Shown here in pieces: positions 23,100-35,097 of a DNA stretch of 64,000 nt (positions within the stretch are counted from its first letter, which is position 1; every line of letters begins with the position of its first letter). The stretch covers positions 9,614,109 to 9,678,108 of the forward strand of contig JAJEKV010000004.1 in NCBI GenBank assembly GCA_021234155.1, in the 5' to 3' direction. A program made the translations under genes and the position numbers. This DNA is from Isoetes taiwanensis. Taxonomy: Eukaryota > Streptophyta > Lycopodiopsida > Isoetales > Isoetaceae. Below the pieces are notes generated by a model, which made no database searches, was not told where the DNA came from, and was given only the letters and a program-made list of their open reading frames with translations.

Positions 23100-24120
23100 G
23101 CCTCCATATTCTTAAGCATACGACAGCGCAAGCAATTCGATCGTCGCGTTGGGTAGCGGCGTCTCGGCGTCGTTCATCTTCACGGAATCATCGCTACTAC
23201 CACGCTCTTCTTGCATAAGCCTTTGCACTGTAGCTATCTTACTCGCATCCGTTGCTACAAGCTTATCTTTCTCGGGTCGGCGGGAGTTAAAGGCTGGGGC
23301 TGTTGTTAAAGCTTCCTTCAACAATTCAAATCCCTTTTGGGCTTTCTTGTGCCAATGCTCTACCCAATCTTTCACCTTCTACGCCCTCGTCAGTGCATTA
23401 CTTGGGGCTGCTATCTTAGCAAAGTTCTTCACGAACTTTCTGTAGTACCACTGCTAGGCCAGAAAACTTCGACCTCGTGCACATTCTTGGTAGGCCGACC
23501 CTTTGAATCAACTGCTTCAATCTTGGCGGGGTCCGTCGAGATGCCTTCTGCCGAGATCACATGACCAAGGTATTCCACCTTCTGCGTTTGCGAAGTGGCG
23601 CCGACAACTTGGCATAACTGGCGGTGCCTCCTCAACTTCTCTAGCACCCTTCTCAAGTGTTGCGCGTGCTCTTCAAGGGATGCGCTATACACCAAAATGT
23701 CATCAAAGAAAACAATCACAAAGGTGTCGGGAACTCCACGAAGATATCGTTCATGAGCCTCATGAGCGTTGCGGGGGCATTTGATAAGCGAAAGGCATCG
23801 CGTGAACTCATAATGCCCATCTGGCGTCACGAAGGCGGTCTTGTGGATATCCTCCTCCTTTATCAGGTATCGATGATAACGACCTTAAGTCAATTTTGGA
23901 GAAGATCTTTGCTCCTTGAAGCTGATCCATCAAGTCATCGATCTTGGGCGCATACTTGTTCTTAATGGTGTGCTTATTCAGCTGTCTATAGTCTATGCAC
24001 ATTCTCAAAGATCCATCCTTCTTCTTGACAAAAGAATGGGCTCCAAGCGGCGAGACACTAGGTCTAATGAAACCTAGGTCGGCGGCTCTCCTCTAGCTGC
24101 TTCTTTAGCTCCGACAACTC
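23100..24120 (-). pseudogene. Ty3 pol: reverse transcriptase and RNase H
   Basis: [20 protein letters not shown] and [12 protein letters not shown] (23880-24010), TPDGHYEF (23810-23830), FVIVFFDDILVYS with the catalytic DD (23700-23745), and VEYLGHVISAEG (23560-23600) are textbook Ty3 RT motifs in the right order. KKAQKGFELLKEALTTAPAF (23300-23350) begins the RNase H connection. At least four frame changes interrupt the run, so the copy is inactive as written, though several of these may be sequence errors. Confidence 0.93.
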
Positions 24121-24129
24121 TGCGTTGTC

Positions 24130-26160
24130 ATTCTATATGGAGCCTTGCTTGTCGGTTTTGTTCGGTTGAGTGCTATCTCGCACTTTCGACTCCCCTATAA
24201 GGAGGGAGCTGCTTGATCTCATCACGGAAGAGATCGTGGAACTCGTGATCAACTTAGCTATTTGCCTCGGCAACTTGGCGAGCATCTTGTCTTCTTTGCT
24301 TCCTTCCAATTCCGGCTCACTAATCTCAAGCTTGAAGATGTATGCTACCTGCTCACTCTTGATGCACTTGAGCAGTAGTTTAGAAGACATTGCTTGCATG
24401 ATGGGGACAACTTCTTTACACTGTTATCTCAATGATCTTGCCGTCGGGTGTTGGGAAGGTCACCTTAAAGCTTTCCACAATCAATAATGGCCCTGCTGGT
24501 CCAAGGTACTCCATACCTATTATCAAGTCATATTTGCCGATGCTCATTACCTCCGCCCCCCATCACGGATCTTAATCCCGGCAAGTCGATGTCAAAGTTG
24601 ATTCTTTTACTGCGTGCGCCTTCTTGCTCCACTTGCTAAGACAACGGGCCTTGGCTTTGACTTTAATGGTTTCAACTTCAACATTTGAACCATGCGGGAG
24701 ATGCAAAGTTATGGCTACTTCGAATCTATTAGGACTATAAATGACTTGGCCTTGGCCTTTCCCCTTTGTGGAAATTACTTTATCTTGGCTCTCTGCTTTG
24801 CTCTGTATCTATTGCGGCAAAGATATGACACTCACCACGAATGTAGTCGCGGGCCTCCTCGCCGTCGTCGTCGGGCCAGTGTCCCAATCTCCCAACTCTG
24901 CTAGTGCTGCACTCATGACATATGGGCGGTTTCTTTGTCCTATGGCTGGCTGGAAACACACGAAGCAAAGCTGCTTTTCTATGCACTCTGTCTCTTTTCC
25001 TTGGGCATGGCTGTGAGAAAGGATCGCCTTTGCTTTGGAGTAGTTTGACCCTTCTGTTTGTCTTTGAAGGACACTGCTTCTTCTCTGCTTTGTTTCCCTT
25101 GATTGCCACTATATGGGGCTCTAGCTGGTCTGGGCTGGCTGTTCTCGGGCTAAAGCGCACTGCTTTGCCTTGCCTTTATCTTGGTATCTTGTTGCCCTCG
25201 CCCGCTATGCGAGGTCTGTCCCTTGCAAGCTTATTGCCTTGGACTCAAAGCAGATACCGTTCTAGGGTTTATTGCCCTTACAAACTTGCGGATCTCCTCA
25301 TTCGGACCTTCAATGTAGCTTTCCTTTGCATGCTTCTCACCTAACTTTGGCACATCTGACCTTAGCCTCATAAATTCCTCGTGTATTTCTGTCTTGACTT
25401 GTTGCCTTCTTTTGCACTTTGTAGAGCTCTTTGCATCATCTTGGACTTGTGCTCTCTTGGGCGTAATGCGGCGAAGGCTTTAGCAAACTTCTTGAACACC
25501 GCAAGCATCCTGCTTAAGCCATGAGCCTTGGCATAGCCCTTCCACCAAATGCGTCTTTGCTCCCTCCGGGTTATTTGTTGCCACCCTGCCTTTATCCTTA
25601 TCCTTCATACCATAGGCATTGCCGTATTAAGCTCATCTCGTCAAGCCAAGCCTCTGCTTCCATGCGACTGTTCTTCGCTGAGAATTGCTTTCGAGCTTCT
25701 GGCCTTCAAACATTTCCCAATGCGAGTCTACTTTCTTACGGTAGTCGAGAGGTTCTTGTGTCCCTTTGTCGTCCCTCAGGGTGGTTCCTCGCCTTTCGAT
25801 GCGCTTTCGGACTTGGTTACGCTCTTCTTCTTCCTCGAATCGGTGCGAATCGAGCTTGAGTCGGAGGAGTCCAAGGCTGGGGACCTTCCTCTCTTGCTCC
25901 TCTTCTGTCTCTACTGTTCTCGGTGATGCTTTGCGGCGGTTGGCGTTACCACCGAACTGCTCACAGCGTGCGGCTAGCAAGGCCTTTATACGTTGAAGTC
26001 TGTCCTCATTTCGCGATATTTCTTCTTAAGGTCATTTGTCCAAACTCTTCAAGCGGGTTCCTTAGGGGCGTGGCACAGGCGGGCTCTGTTCCCCTGTAAG
26101 TTCGGGTTATGCGTTCTCTGGCGCTCGGGCCTCTAGCTGCATACACAAGTGGTTCATATC
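24130..26160 (-). pseudogene. Ty3 gag and protease region, fragmented
   Basis: By position this stretch should hold gag and protease. The frame at 24780-25160 contains CHECSTSRVGRLGHWPDD, a damaged version of the CCHC zinc knuckle of Ty3 gag (CHECG..GHW..DC). The 24133-24600 stretch should be the protease, but no clear D(S/T)G can be read. The 25633-25980 frame is rich in E, R and K, and may be the gag body. Domain assignment beyond the knuckle is inference from order. Confidence 0.6.
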
Positions 26161-26319
26161 TACATGGTTAGTTTTCCTTGCTTTCTTGCATTATTTATGT
26201 TTGTTGGCATGGTTGAGGGGACACAAAATGTATCAACAAAACATTTATAGTGCAAAGAGAATATTATATTTATATTTTATATTACACTAATACAAGAACT
26301 TGCAACTCTTGCTAATCAC

Positions 26320-27960
26320 TTACGTTGATGCGGTAAGATGGATTATCCTCAAGAACTTTTTCACTTGGGCTGTTCCCCTTTGAATGGCCCAAGTTCCTAA
26401 GAACATTGGCTGGAGATCCACCTGTAATGCTCTTGCTAAATCTTCTATTCTGCGGTGGGAGGTGTAAAAGCTGTCAGCGGCAGTCTTTACTTTGCCTTTG
26501 TAAGGTATGGCGAAGTCGAAGGCGTCGAGTGCTACCGCTCTTTTCACGAGGATTGCATACTTTCGGTGTTAAGGGGGTAGCCGTGCATGCCGGGCGAATC
26601 TGAGAGTGCAATCGACAGCGATACTCCTTCCTCGCCTCACGGGGGTGAACTTGCGGTGGATAACCGCTATTCTTCCATCCATCGGCAATGGCGGTAATAA
26701 GCGTAATGACTTTGTCGTTGCGAGATGGGTCCTCGACCACTTTCGGTATCCAGCTGCATTAATGCGCTTCGAAATCATCAACCTCCACCGTGGTGAGCTC
26801 CCGTAGTCCTTGACTGTTCTTTGAAGCCCCTCGAGGTGGTCGCTGTCCTATCGGGGAGGTTGCGGGGGACGAGCTTGCCGTTAGGATGTTTGAGGTCGCA
26901 TAGCGGATCCCCATCGTTCTGGAGAGCAAGGAACTCTTCCTCCGTCGGTAGCTTGTTCTCGGCCTTATGCGCCTCCATGATACGCTGATGTTTGTAGGCT
27001 TGGATGTGGGAGGTAAACTCTCCGTGTAAGTGTCGGCTTCCCTTACTTGGAGGGAAAGTCGGACTCTCCTCGGGCGATGAAGTCGTCCAAGTCCGTTCTT
27101 CGGAGTTGGTGCAGCAACTCTTGGTCGGTACTCCCTTTCCCTGCACTCAGGGAGGTTTTGAATGTCGCTTCGGGGTAGAAACTCCTCACCTTCGGCGATA
27201 ATGGGAGCCGGGCTTGTGATGCCTAACCCGGGGGGTGGCGCGACTCACGAGAGTCTGCCGGCTTCTTCGAAGTCTTGCCACTCCCGCTACGCTTGTCGCT
27301 GCTCCTCTGTTTGGGTCGAGAGCTCAACATCGTCTTCCTCCTCCTCAGTTCTGTTCATCCGAGTCTTCTTCCTTCCCTTCACTCTGTTCATTCATCTTTG
27401 TGAGGAGCCGTTGTTCTCTTTGCTACGGCTAATGGATCCCGTCCATGGGGGAATAGAGGTTTCCCCACAATGTTCTCCGACGCGGTGGGTGAGAAAGATT
27501 GCCCGGCGGTGTTGAAAAGAAGTACTTGGTCTGTTGGTGAGTTAGGACCATTGGCTCGGGTGTGCGATGCGCTTTGTTTGTGAGGTATTTGGCGATGTTA
27601 GGGACATCGTCTAATCTTTGCCTGCGAGGGGCTGTCTAGGAACAAAATATCCTATACAAGGAGGGAGTTGCACTATTTGGTTCTACCCTAGCTTGGAACT
27701 TCAGTCAAGACTCTACTATAAGCTGGGGTGGCGTGCAAGGTTGCTTGGGCGTCTACCTCCTTCCTGAAAATCACGGAAGATTTGGTCGGCGTCGACCTCG
27801 GCGGCATGGCTTTGTACCATCTCTGGAAATCGAGAAGTTGCCATTGATTAATTGCGAGGAAGAAGGTAACAAATGGTTGCAAAGCCTCGGGGAGTTAGGA
27901 AATCGGCTAGAAGGGCAGGAGCAGATTTGCGGGGTGCTATGTGAGAAGTGGCGGGTCTAT
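26320..27960 (-). pseudogene. Unrecognised coding-like block upstream of gag in the Ty3 element
   Basis: Several minus-strand frames link up by small shifts: 26320-26547, 26474-26740 and 26778-27146, the last with LPTEEEFLALQNDGDPLCDL and NGKLVPRNLPDR. The sequence is coding-like in composition but resembles no gag, envelope or host family known to me. An AT-rich gap (26165-26330) separates it from gag, so it is likely a separate extra frame carried by the element or a captured gene. Start and stop are unclear. Confidence 0.45.
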
Positions 27961-28152
27961 TTATAGAAAAGGGGAAACCCTAATTTTTTGGATGACTTGG
28001 AAATTTCCTAGGATTGGGTAATTCTAACTTATCGAGGTCAAAATAGGAGTTTGAGGACTATAGGAGATGCTTGAACAAGGCTAGGTTACCTAAAAGATGC
28101 TATGCGATAGGTTGAAGGTGACTTTGACAAGTCTGGTGAAGAATTGGTAAGA

Positions 28153-28412
28153 GGTCTCACGACTTGCGCCTCGCTTCAATCCTAACTTTTTTGTTTTCGC
28201 GACGAGGCGGTGTGAGACATCAGTCCCATTTCGATTAAAGGTGTCCAATTTGGGTAAACTAATGGTGTAAGGGTGATGGGCTCACCAAATTAGGTGAGAA
28301 TCGACCCCTTATTTGGTCAATTTGGGCTGTTTTGGTCAAGTTTGGGAGGTCTCACGGCTTAGCCTCGCTTCAATCCTAACTTTTTGTTTCGCGACGAGGT
28401 ATTTGTGAGACA
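28153..28412 (-). repeat. Two copies of a hairpin-forming repeat in the Ty3 leader
   Basis: Copies at 28153-28219 and 28348-28412 share GGTCTCAC..GCCTCGCTTCAATCCTAACTTT..CGCGACGAGG..GTGAGACATC. GTCTCAC pairs with GTGAGAC, and GCCTCGC with GCGACGAGG, giving a strong stem around an AT-rich loop. Two diverged copies lie at 30029-30280. The intervening non-coding stretch 28420-28850 has no gene. Confidence 0.8.
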
Positions 28413-28869
28413 TCATGTCTCTCGGCTCCCAAATGTCCTATTTCACTGAAATAAAAGCTAAAACTTATTAATTTGCTCTAATTACTCAAGTTTATGTCAT
28501 CAAGGTACACAAAATTGCTCTATATTACAAAATTTTTAATTATTTACAACAAAAAAGTTTCTAAGGCGTTCTCTCCTTAATGCGGTCGCAAGACTCATGT
28601 CTTGTCGCATTAAGGTTACCGCTTGGCGTGGATAGTGCGGGCTGTTGAATCTTCAAAATGTTGCACTATCTTTGCCTCGGCCGCCTCTTGCATTGCCCGG
28701 CGCCCTCGTCACGTGACTCTAAAGTACATTCTATAGGCACGCATAACTTCACGCACCAACCCAGGCGAGGGGGCCGCGGGGGATTAGGAGGCCAGAAGGC
28801 TGCTTATTTGGAAGTGTCTAATCTCCCTTAGCGGCTCTTCTCTCCACCTCCTTCCTATCCGCTTTCTTC

Positions 28870-29830
28870 ACGGGTGGCGGCTTGGGAACCTTGGGCCGGT
28901 GGTGGCGGCCTTAGGGTTTTTTTTGCCGTTGGTAGCCCCTCCCTCGATGAACTTAACCCTGTTTTTCCTCATAATATTTGTTATAGGCCTCCCATTTCTT
29001 CATGTAGGCCTCGTGCTCTCTCATCTTCCTCTCATAAATCTTCACCACAGCCGGTGGCGTAGGCTTCCCGGGCAGGTCGTGGTTACTTCTTTCTATCCCA
29101 TGCGGGTATTGGGGCTTACGCACTTGGTCTTGGTGGGGTTGCTTTCGGGTGCTTTTTGCTTTCGGGTACTTCTGCTTTCGTCGCTGGGTGCTTGGAAGAG
29201 CTTCCACTGCGGCGTTAGGGTTGAAGTCTTCATCGGAAGAGTCGTCGGAAGGGTTTTGGGGTTCGTCGGGTTTGCGGCTCCTTAATGATAATATTTGGGT
29301 TTGGCCTCTTCCTCGTGGCGGTCCGCCCGTTCTCCTTATGCGACCCACGAACTTCCCTTTCTTTTTTCTTCTTTTCTTCTGCGCCTTTTGTTCCTCTTCC
29401 TCCCTTTTCCTCTTTTTGTCTTCCCTTCTCTTAGCCATTTCGTACTTCACGATGAATCTTCTAAGGTTACGCTACCTCCGTGGCTCGGGCCGATCACTTG
29501 CTCATCGCTTTCGAGGATTTCCGTGGAGTGTCGCGTCTGAATGGTACGCTTGTTCTGCTGCGGATCTCCCTCTCTATCTCCTCATACACCTCCCTCGTCG
29601 TCGTCCATGGAGTTTGGAGATGTGGCCTCGTCCTCCTCCACTTTGGTTGAAGACATCGATCAAATCGGAGGTGTCTTGCTCTTCGTCAGAAGGCGAGCGA
29701 CCCCCTTCTTGCGAGCCTCTCCGAAGCATCTTCGAATGATCTACGTCCGATGGGTGGTGGTGGTTTCGCTGGGCGGCGCTTCCTTCTTGATCTGTTTGGT
29801 TAGGGCCATGTTTTCACGGATCGTCAATCG
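28870..29830 (-). CDS. Extra charged ORF between 5' LTR and gag (165-codon open core at 28953-29450)
   Basis: The longest frame, 28953-29450, encodes a strongly charged protein. It has a K/R/E-rich start (KRKREEEEQKAQKKRRKKKG) resembling a bipartite nuclear localisation signal, an arginine/glycine patch (TGGPPRGRGQ), an acidic patch (DDSSDEDFNPNAA), and a second basic, tyrosine-containing helix at the end (KMREHEAYMKKWEAYNKYYE). Related coding-like sequence continues upstream to about 29830 in other frames. No family match is evident. It might be an accessory nuclear protein of the element or the N-terminal part of an unusual gag. Function unknown. Confidence 0.45.
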
Positions 29831-30028
29831 GATAAAAGCGTAGAAAGATCGCCTAAATTGGGGAGAGGCCCGGATTTCTAGGGCTTGGGCCGAAAAAAAT
29901 GAGGGGGTTCTATATCTATTTATAGCTTGGGGAATTTTAGGTCAAAACTCAAGTTGCTCTGTTTAACATGCTAAGGCACCAATTTATCTAAAACTTATAC
30001 TTATTTCGGACTTTTTTCTACCCACATT

Positions 30029-30280
30029 GGTCTCCGCGGCTTAGCCTCGTTCCAATACTAATGTTTAGTTTTGCGACCGGTAGCGAAGTTGTGAATCCTC
30101 CCATTCTAGGGTTTTTAGGTAATTAAAACATGCTATTCTAACTAATTCCTACCTTAGAATTAGCCTTACCACATTATTTATCTCAAATTCATCATGTTTT
30201 GGTGTTCTTGGCTCGATGTCTCATAGCTTTAGCCTCGCTTCAAAACAAAAGTTAGTTTTGCGGCGTAGCGGTATGAACCA
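30029..30280 (-). repeat. Two diverged copies of the leader hairpin repeat
   Basis: Copies at 30029-30098 (GGTCTCCGCGGCTTAGCCTCG..TTTTGCGACCGG) and 30218-30280 (GTCTCATAGCTTTAGCCTCGC..TTTTGCGGCGTAG) match the units at 28153 and 28348. They lie just inside the 5' LTR, so in the RNA the four hairpins bracket the extra ORF. Confidence 0.7.
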
Positions 30281-30464
30281 CCTCACTGGAAAATTTTGGC
30301 TCGTTCTTTTTAATCTTGTTAAATTCCAATTCCTTAATTGTTACTAGCTTAGCATAACTACAAAGGTGAGAAAAATTTTTCCCACTTTAGGGAGGCTTGA
30401 GGATCCTATCAAGTTAGTACTCTGGGAACATGGTGGTGCTTTGCTCTTGGTCTCCAAGAACATT

Positions 30465-30477
30465 GCTCACGATACCA
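30465..30477 (-). other. Primer-binding site of the Ty3/gypsy element
   Basis: The minus strand reads TGGTATCGTGAGC one base from the 5' LTR. This matches the initiator-Met tRNA primer site TGGTATCAGAGC except for one change plus one insertion. Confidence 0.8.
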
Positions 30478-30478
30478 G

Positions 30479-32028
30479 CGTGGCGTCCCCTACTCGTATC
30501 ACGGTGCACTCACTCCGTATACAAGCGAGTTCTTCCCCACACCAGCTCCATCGATACAAGGCCCTCCACATATCAACGCACCCGTAGCGAGTCACCGGTG
30601 GGAAGAGTGAAGGTGTCATTCTACCCGTCTCCCTCGGGGCCTACCTAGGCTGGCGAGGCGTAAACATACATGTCGTTAGCACATACATCAACATCCTGTG
30701 ACCATCTCGAAGGATGGTCCTCCTCATATCTGCATAGACAAAGATCGGCACATCACATAGGGGATTCTACCCAAGGCTCGGACTCAAAGGATGGTGGCGG
30801 CTTGGGTCTCGAGTTCGTTCTTGGGGCGAGAATTCATGGCAATGGATTTGGCTGGCATAAGAACATGGCATAGGGTTGTCCACTCCATCAGCCCCTCCAT
30901 TGCACACTTTGCGAGTAGGCTGAAAAGTGTTGGGACTGGCTTGTAGCCATGGGATGCATAGCCGAAGGGGCTATTCAGGTCTCATCCTCCCGATTCAGAT
31001 GGGGGGGTAGGGATCACTCCCCTCAGGAGATCTGCATGCTAACTCAAGGTGACTAGAGGGCCCTTTGCCCGTATTTGAACCCAGCGGAAAGTGTACACCA
31101 CTTCACGGGTGGGGAGCCCATGCCTTACCCGCACTTTCGGTGGTAAGCCATTAGACCTAGTCACAATGATCCCCGGTAGGCTTTACACACCCGGGGGATG
31201 GTTCAAGAGTCGGGACATGAACCTCCTTTTTTAGCGGTCGGCCCCTTCACCCTGGCCGGTGTGGCTCTTGGCCACCTGAGGCGAATCTACGATTGTGCTA
31301 GAGAGGCTACTCTAGGAGCATCAACTACAAGCTTTAGGGCCTCTACCCCCTTCCCAATACAAGGAGTTCCACAGAAATACATCATCCAAATATATCTGAG
31401 GAAGAACTAAAGAACTAGATCCAATCATAGAGTTAGGTTCTTTAGTTAGTGTCGAGATCTAAGATCTAGATAACTACTATGGGCAATTTAATAGTCTAAA
31501 CCTACCGATTCTATGACTAGAAGGCGGTTTAAGCTATTAAATTGACCAAATCTGATCCTTGAGTGGCTCCTCGACTGAGTTCAACCATCTTTGAGCTGAT
31601 CGAATTCGAGGCCCGATGGCGCAATTAAGCAGGCGTCTGGGGGCGGTTTTGGCTCTGGGGCAGCCAAAGCCTGAGCTCTAAAACCCTAAGGGCGAAAAAC
31701 TAGCAAGCTAGGGTTTTTCCTACCCTAAATAGACATGGGGTTTAGGCTAGGGTTTCCAATTACCCAATTTGGCATGTGGGATAATTGGAAAGGCCCCACT
31801 TGCCTTTAGTGGCTAGGTGGCAAAATATGCCAACATGGAAAGGTGTGCCCTCATTAATGTGCACATGTGCACATTAATAATATATGAACACTCCTAGTAA
31901 GTTGCCCCCTAGGGCTACTTACCTGGCTATCCGTTGGCGTACACGTCAATCGGGGTGGCGTGTAATGGCGTGGCGTGGCGATTACAATATGCGTCACGGG
32001 GGCGTATCTTTGTCTTTGGAACGTCACA
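30479..32028 (-). repeat. 5' LTR of the Ty3/gypsy element
   Basis: It is the partner of 18949-20516. The first base pair of its inner end is changed (CGTGGCGTCC versus TGTGACGTCC). The 26-nt palindrome is conserved at 31853-31878. Many differences from the other LTR appear to fall at CAG/CTG-containing words rather than evenly along the sequence. Confidence 0.95.
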
Positions 32029-32033
32029 ATCAA

Positions 32034-33423
32034 TTCCAGGGCATTTGCCTTGCTTCAAAAGAGATGTAGCATCCGCCAAATCATTGAGAGTGATCTCAAC
32101 TTCCAGACTAGCCTTTTGCTCTTCAGAGACAATAGGGTGAACCTTTGCAAGCAATGCCTCTTGAAAATCCTGCTGAAAGGGAAGACGACGGGCCGCAAAG
32201 AAGCCAGAGAAATGATGATGCACAAAATTCTTGAGCTCGTCTGGGTCAGAAATAAGAGAACCATCAGGAACATCGAGCGACACCAAAGCGGATGCTTGTC
32301 TCCTGGCCTTTGCGGCTCTGAAGAAGAAACTCGTACAACGATCTCCCTCCTTGAACCATTGCGGTCCGGCTTTAGCGAGCACGGTGAACTGCTTTCGAGA
32401 CTCCATTTGCCGAATGTTTGCGAATTTGCTTCTCCATTTGGCCATCCAGAAGGAAAACTTGATCTACATGCCACTAGTTGCTGATAAAGTTCCATTAAGA
32501 TCCCTCGATTTGCGGTTGCATGCTCCACGACCCGACCTTTAGCAAAGGACTTTTTTGCGGCAAAGCGCATCAACAATACACCGCCATCCCTTTCCGTCTA
32601 GAAAATGCAGGCGACCAAGCTTATGCGCAGCGGGCCTGGAAGTCGCATCCTTTAAGAAAGAGACATTTAACTTGAAATAAGTTCTAGTCCTACTATGTGC
32701 AATACCCGGAGCAGAAGAAAAGCTTTGTGGATTGTGATCTGAAATAGAACTATCCAGCACGTTTTTGCGAAAGAAAGTGGGCATGCAACCAGCTGCCAAA
32801 GCATTATAGTACCCCCTATCATGTCTTGCATATGCCCTTCCATCACCCAACTAGCCATTGCACCAAGTGAAGCCCGGGTCCCCGTCCACGCAAAGATTCT
32901 GATCTTGCATTAGGCGTTGCCATTGTTCGCGTTCGAAACCTTGAACAGTCTCAGTCCCCCTGCCACACCTGTCGGCCTCAAGTTCAACCATGTTGAAGTC
33001 CCCCACTAGTAGCCAAGCCACATGAGCACCCAACCTAACCATTTTGTTTCTCAGTGTAGCCCAAAGTGCACCCCTTTGACGAGGTCTATTTTGAGCATAA
33101 ACATTCACAAGCCCCCATTCTTGTCCATTGTCAAACCACTTGATAATGATCCAGTGGCCAAACCTGTCAACCTGAGTGAATGTGACTGCTATGTCATGCT
33201 TCCATGCAGTGAGAACCCCTGCCTTTGCTGAGTCTGCTGCAGCTACAAGTACATTGTATTGCCTTCCAACTACTGAAGCAACTTTTTGCATATCATCTTT
33301 CTTACATTTATGTTCTTGTAGACAATAAAAATCTGAATTCAACCTAGCAAGGGCCATAGAAAGTCTACTTCTTTTAGCCGGGGAAGAGGCAACACCCCTA
33401 ACATTCCAAGAAATCAGTTTCAT
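32034..33423 (-). pseudogene. L1 ORF2, N-terminal part: AP-type endonuclease and start of RT
   Basis: The frame starts at 33423 with MKLISWNVRGVASSPAKRSR. It carries endonuclease motifs WNVRG, LQEHK, VNVYAQ and GDFN (33423-32851). A stop or shift follows, then LGDGRAYARHD and SDHNP (32850-32740), the last endonuclease block. The linker frame 32445-32034 (AGPQWFKEGDRCTSFFF, GKCPGID) leads into RT and is cut by the Ty3 element at 32028. The endonuclease nicks target DNA in this family; the ATACCGAGTAGG duplication records that event. Confidence 0.9.
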
Positions 33424-33494
33424 TGTGCAGAAGGGTCTGGTGGGCGATGCTCCAAATCCATAGAATCAGCATGAGCATGCAGCTCCTTTTCCAC

Positions 33495-35097
33495 TTAGTC
33501 TGCCCAATTTTGACTTGATGCCGCAGGGAGTGTTGTAATAATGGTGGCCGACGTAGGCTCAGGAGGAGGAATGTACTCAGAGATAGATGGTGGTGGTGCA
33601 TAGGGATTCCTCTGCCGAGCAAGTCTCTTCATATGGGGAATGGACCAATCTGCTGATGAGGCCTCCAACCGTTCCTGTTTACGTGCAATCTGTGCTAGTC
33701 TGTCACGCTCATCAACAGAAAAGTGGGTAGAAGATGTGGTGGTAGGGGGTGAAGGAGGAGAAGCTAGAGGAGCAGAGGCAAGAGATACAGTGCTAGGAAC
33801 AGAGGGAGCAGGAGGTATAGAATCAGGGAAAGCAGAGGAAGACACATGAATTGGAACAGAGGAAACGATGGAAATGGAGGGAGTAGAGCGCCTAGTACGA
33901 TAGGATGAGAAGGCTTCTACATTTGGAAACATATTAGCAAGCTCAGGACCATTAAGAAGAGACAGGTTATATTTGAAGAAAAGGGGACCACTTTTAACAA
34001 CAACAGACTTTGGAAGAGAAGCATTGGCAGGAAGGGAGATACACACACGTGGACATTGACAATAGAATGAGCAAGGTGGATACCTAAGCCACTAGCAACC
34101 GCAATCATGAAGTCCGGGATTTGCATTTCAAGAGGAAAATCCTCCAATGCGAACCAACATGGCATTCGGAGCGCGCCTGATTTGGTGGGCAAAAAGCCAG
34201 GGGTGTATACCTGATACAGAAGATAATGCCCCCACAAAGGATCCACTCCGCGCTCCACCAACTTATCAACTGCTACAGGTGAATCAAACATGATCAAGAA
34301 ATAATGATTTTGACCTTCAAAGACTCATGTTGAGGCAATCCCAATTTTTGAAGGTGTTGTTTCAGCCAAAAACCCATCCTTCTAAGATCAAGAAATTGAC
34401 CAGTAAAGTGACAGACCACAGCATGAGAGATTAAATTTTGAACGCACTGTAAATGTGCAACATGATCAATTTCAACAACTGGAACTCCAGCCTGAGCAAA
34501 TGCATTAGTGCACTCTTGCGCCTCATAGAACACATTCTCATGCGGAAGCTGAATGTCCATCTGATCGTCTGTAGCTTGCAGCTCCTTTAAATATGCTGAT
34601 ACCTCTTTTTTATTGTTCTCCATCATTATATTTACTGCTGTGGCAACGCGAGCGGACCGAACACCAGATGTCATGTCACGCTTAATCCAGTCACTAAAGC
34701 GTGCACGTGAAACACGAGCAACCGTATCAGTAGAGGTCCAGGGAGCAGGCCGAGACAGAGGGGCAGCGGAAAAGGAAGAGGAAGTAGAAGGAGAATGAGG
34801 CGACAAAAGATTGGCCGATGAAGAAGGCAAAGAGGAAGGGGAAGGCAAAAGACCAGCGGATGGAGAAGGCAAAGAGGCCATAACAGGCATAGGCAAAATG
34901 GGGCGCACAGAGGAAGCGATCAAAGACTTGGTAACAGAAAGTGGTGGAAATTGTTGCACACCTAGTACGGGATGAGAAGAGGCAAAGGCAAGAGGATTAA
35001 GGCGAGAATTAGATGGCAACCCGAGGGGAGCCATAGATATAGACATCCCTTCAGATGATGAATCCAAAACAGAAGAAACACCAAGAGATGAGGGCAT
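33495..35097 (-). pseudogene. L1 ORF1 (DUF4283-like nucleic-acid-binding protein), frameshifted
   Basis: The first ATG inside the L1 is at 35097; the longer frame to 35172 begins in host sequence. A serine/proline-rich N-terminus (to about 34750) precedes a DUF4283-like region: FTGQFLDLRRMGFWLKQHLQ, then, after a shift at about 34295, MIMFDSPVAVDKLVERG..WGHYLLYQVYTPGF and LRMPCWFALEDFPLE. A second shift near 34050 leads to a proline/serine-rich tail ending at 33495. ORF1 proteins of plant L1s bind the element RNA. Two frameshifts inactivate this copy. Confidence 0.8.

Larger units (their letters stand above)
18949..32028 (-). mobile_element. 13.1-kb Ty3/gypsy (chromovirus-like) LTR retrotransposon
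   Basis: Two LTRs (18949-20516, 30479-32028) flank gag-pol on the minus strand. Both outer ends are TGTGACGT...ACGTCACA-type inverted termini. The 5-bp duplication ATCAA lies at 18944-18948 and 32029-32033. The minus strand shows a tRNA-iMet-like PBS beside the right (5') LTR and a purine tract beside the left (3') LTR. Domain order gag, protease, RT, RNase H, integrase, chromodomain-like end is that of Ty3 chromoviruses. The region between the 5' LTR and gag is unusually long (about 4 kb). Confidence 0.95.

Noticed and set aside
29149-29739. 196-codon plus-strand frame
   Set aside because: It lies antisense to the Ty3 element's sense strand and to a more coding-like minus frame; no domain is visible.
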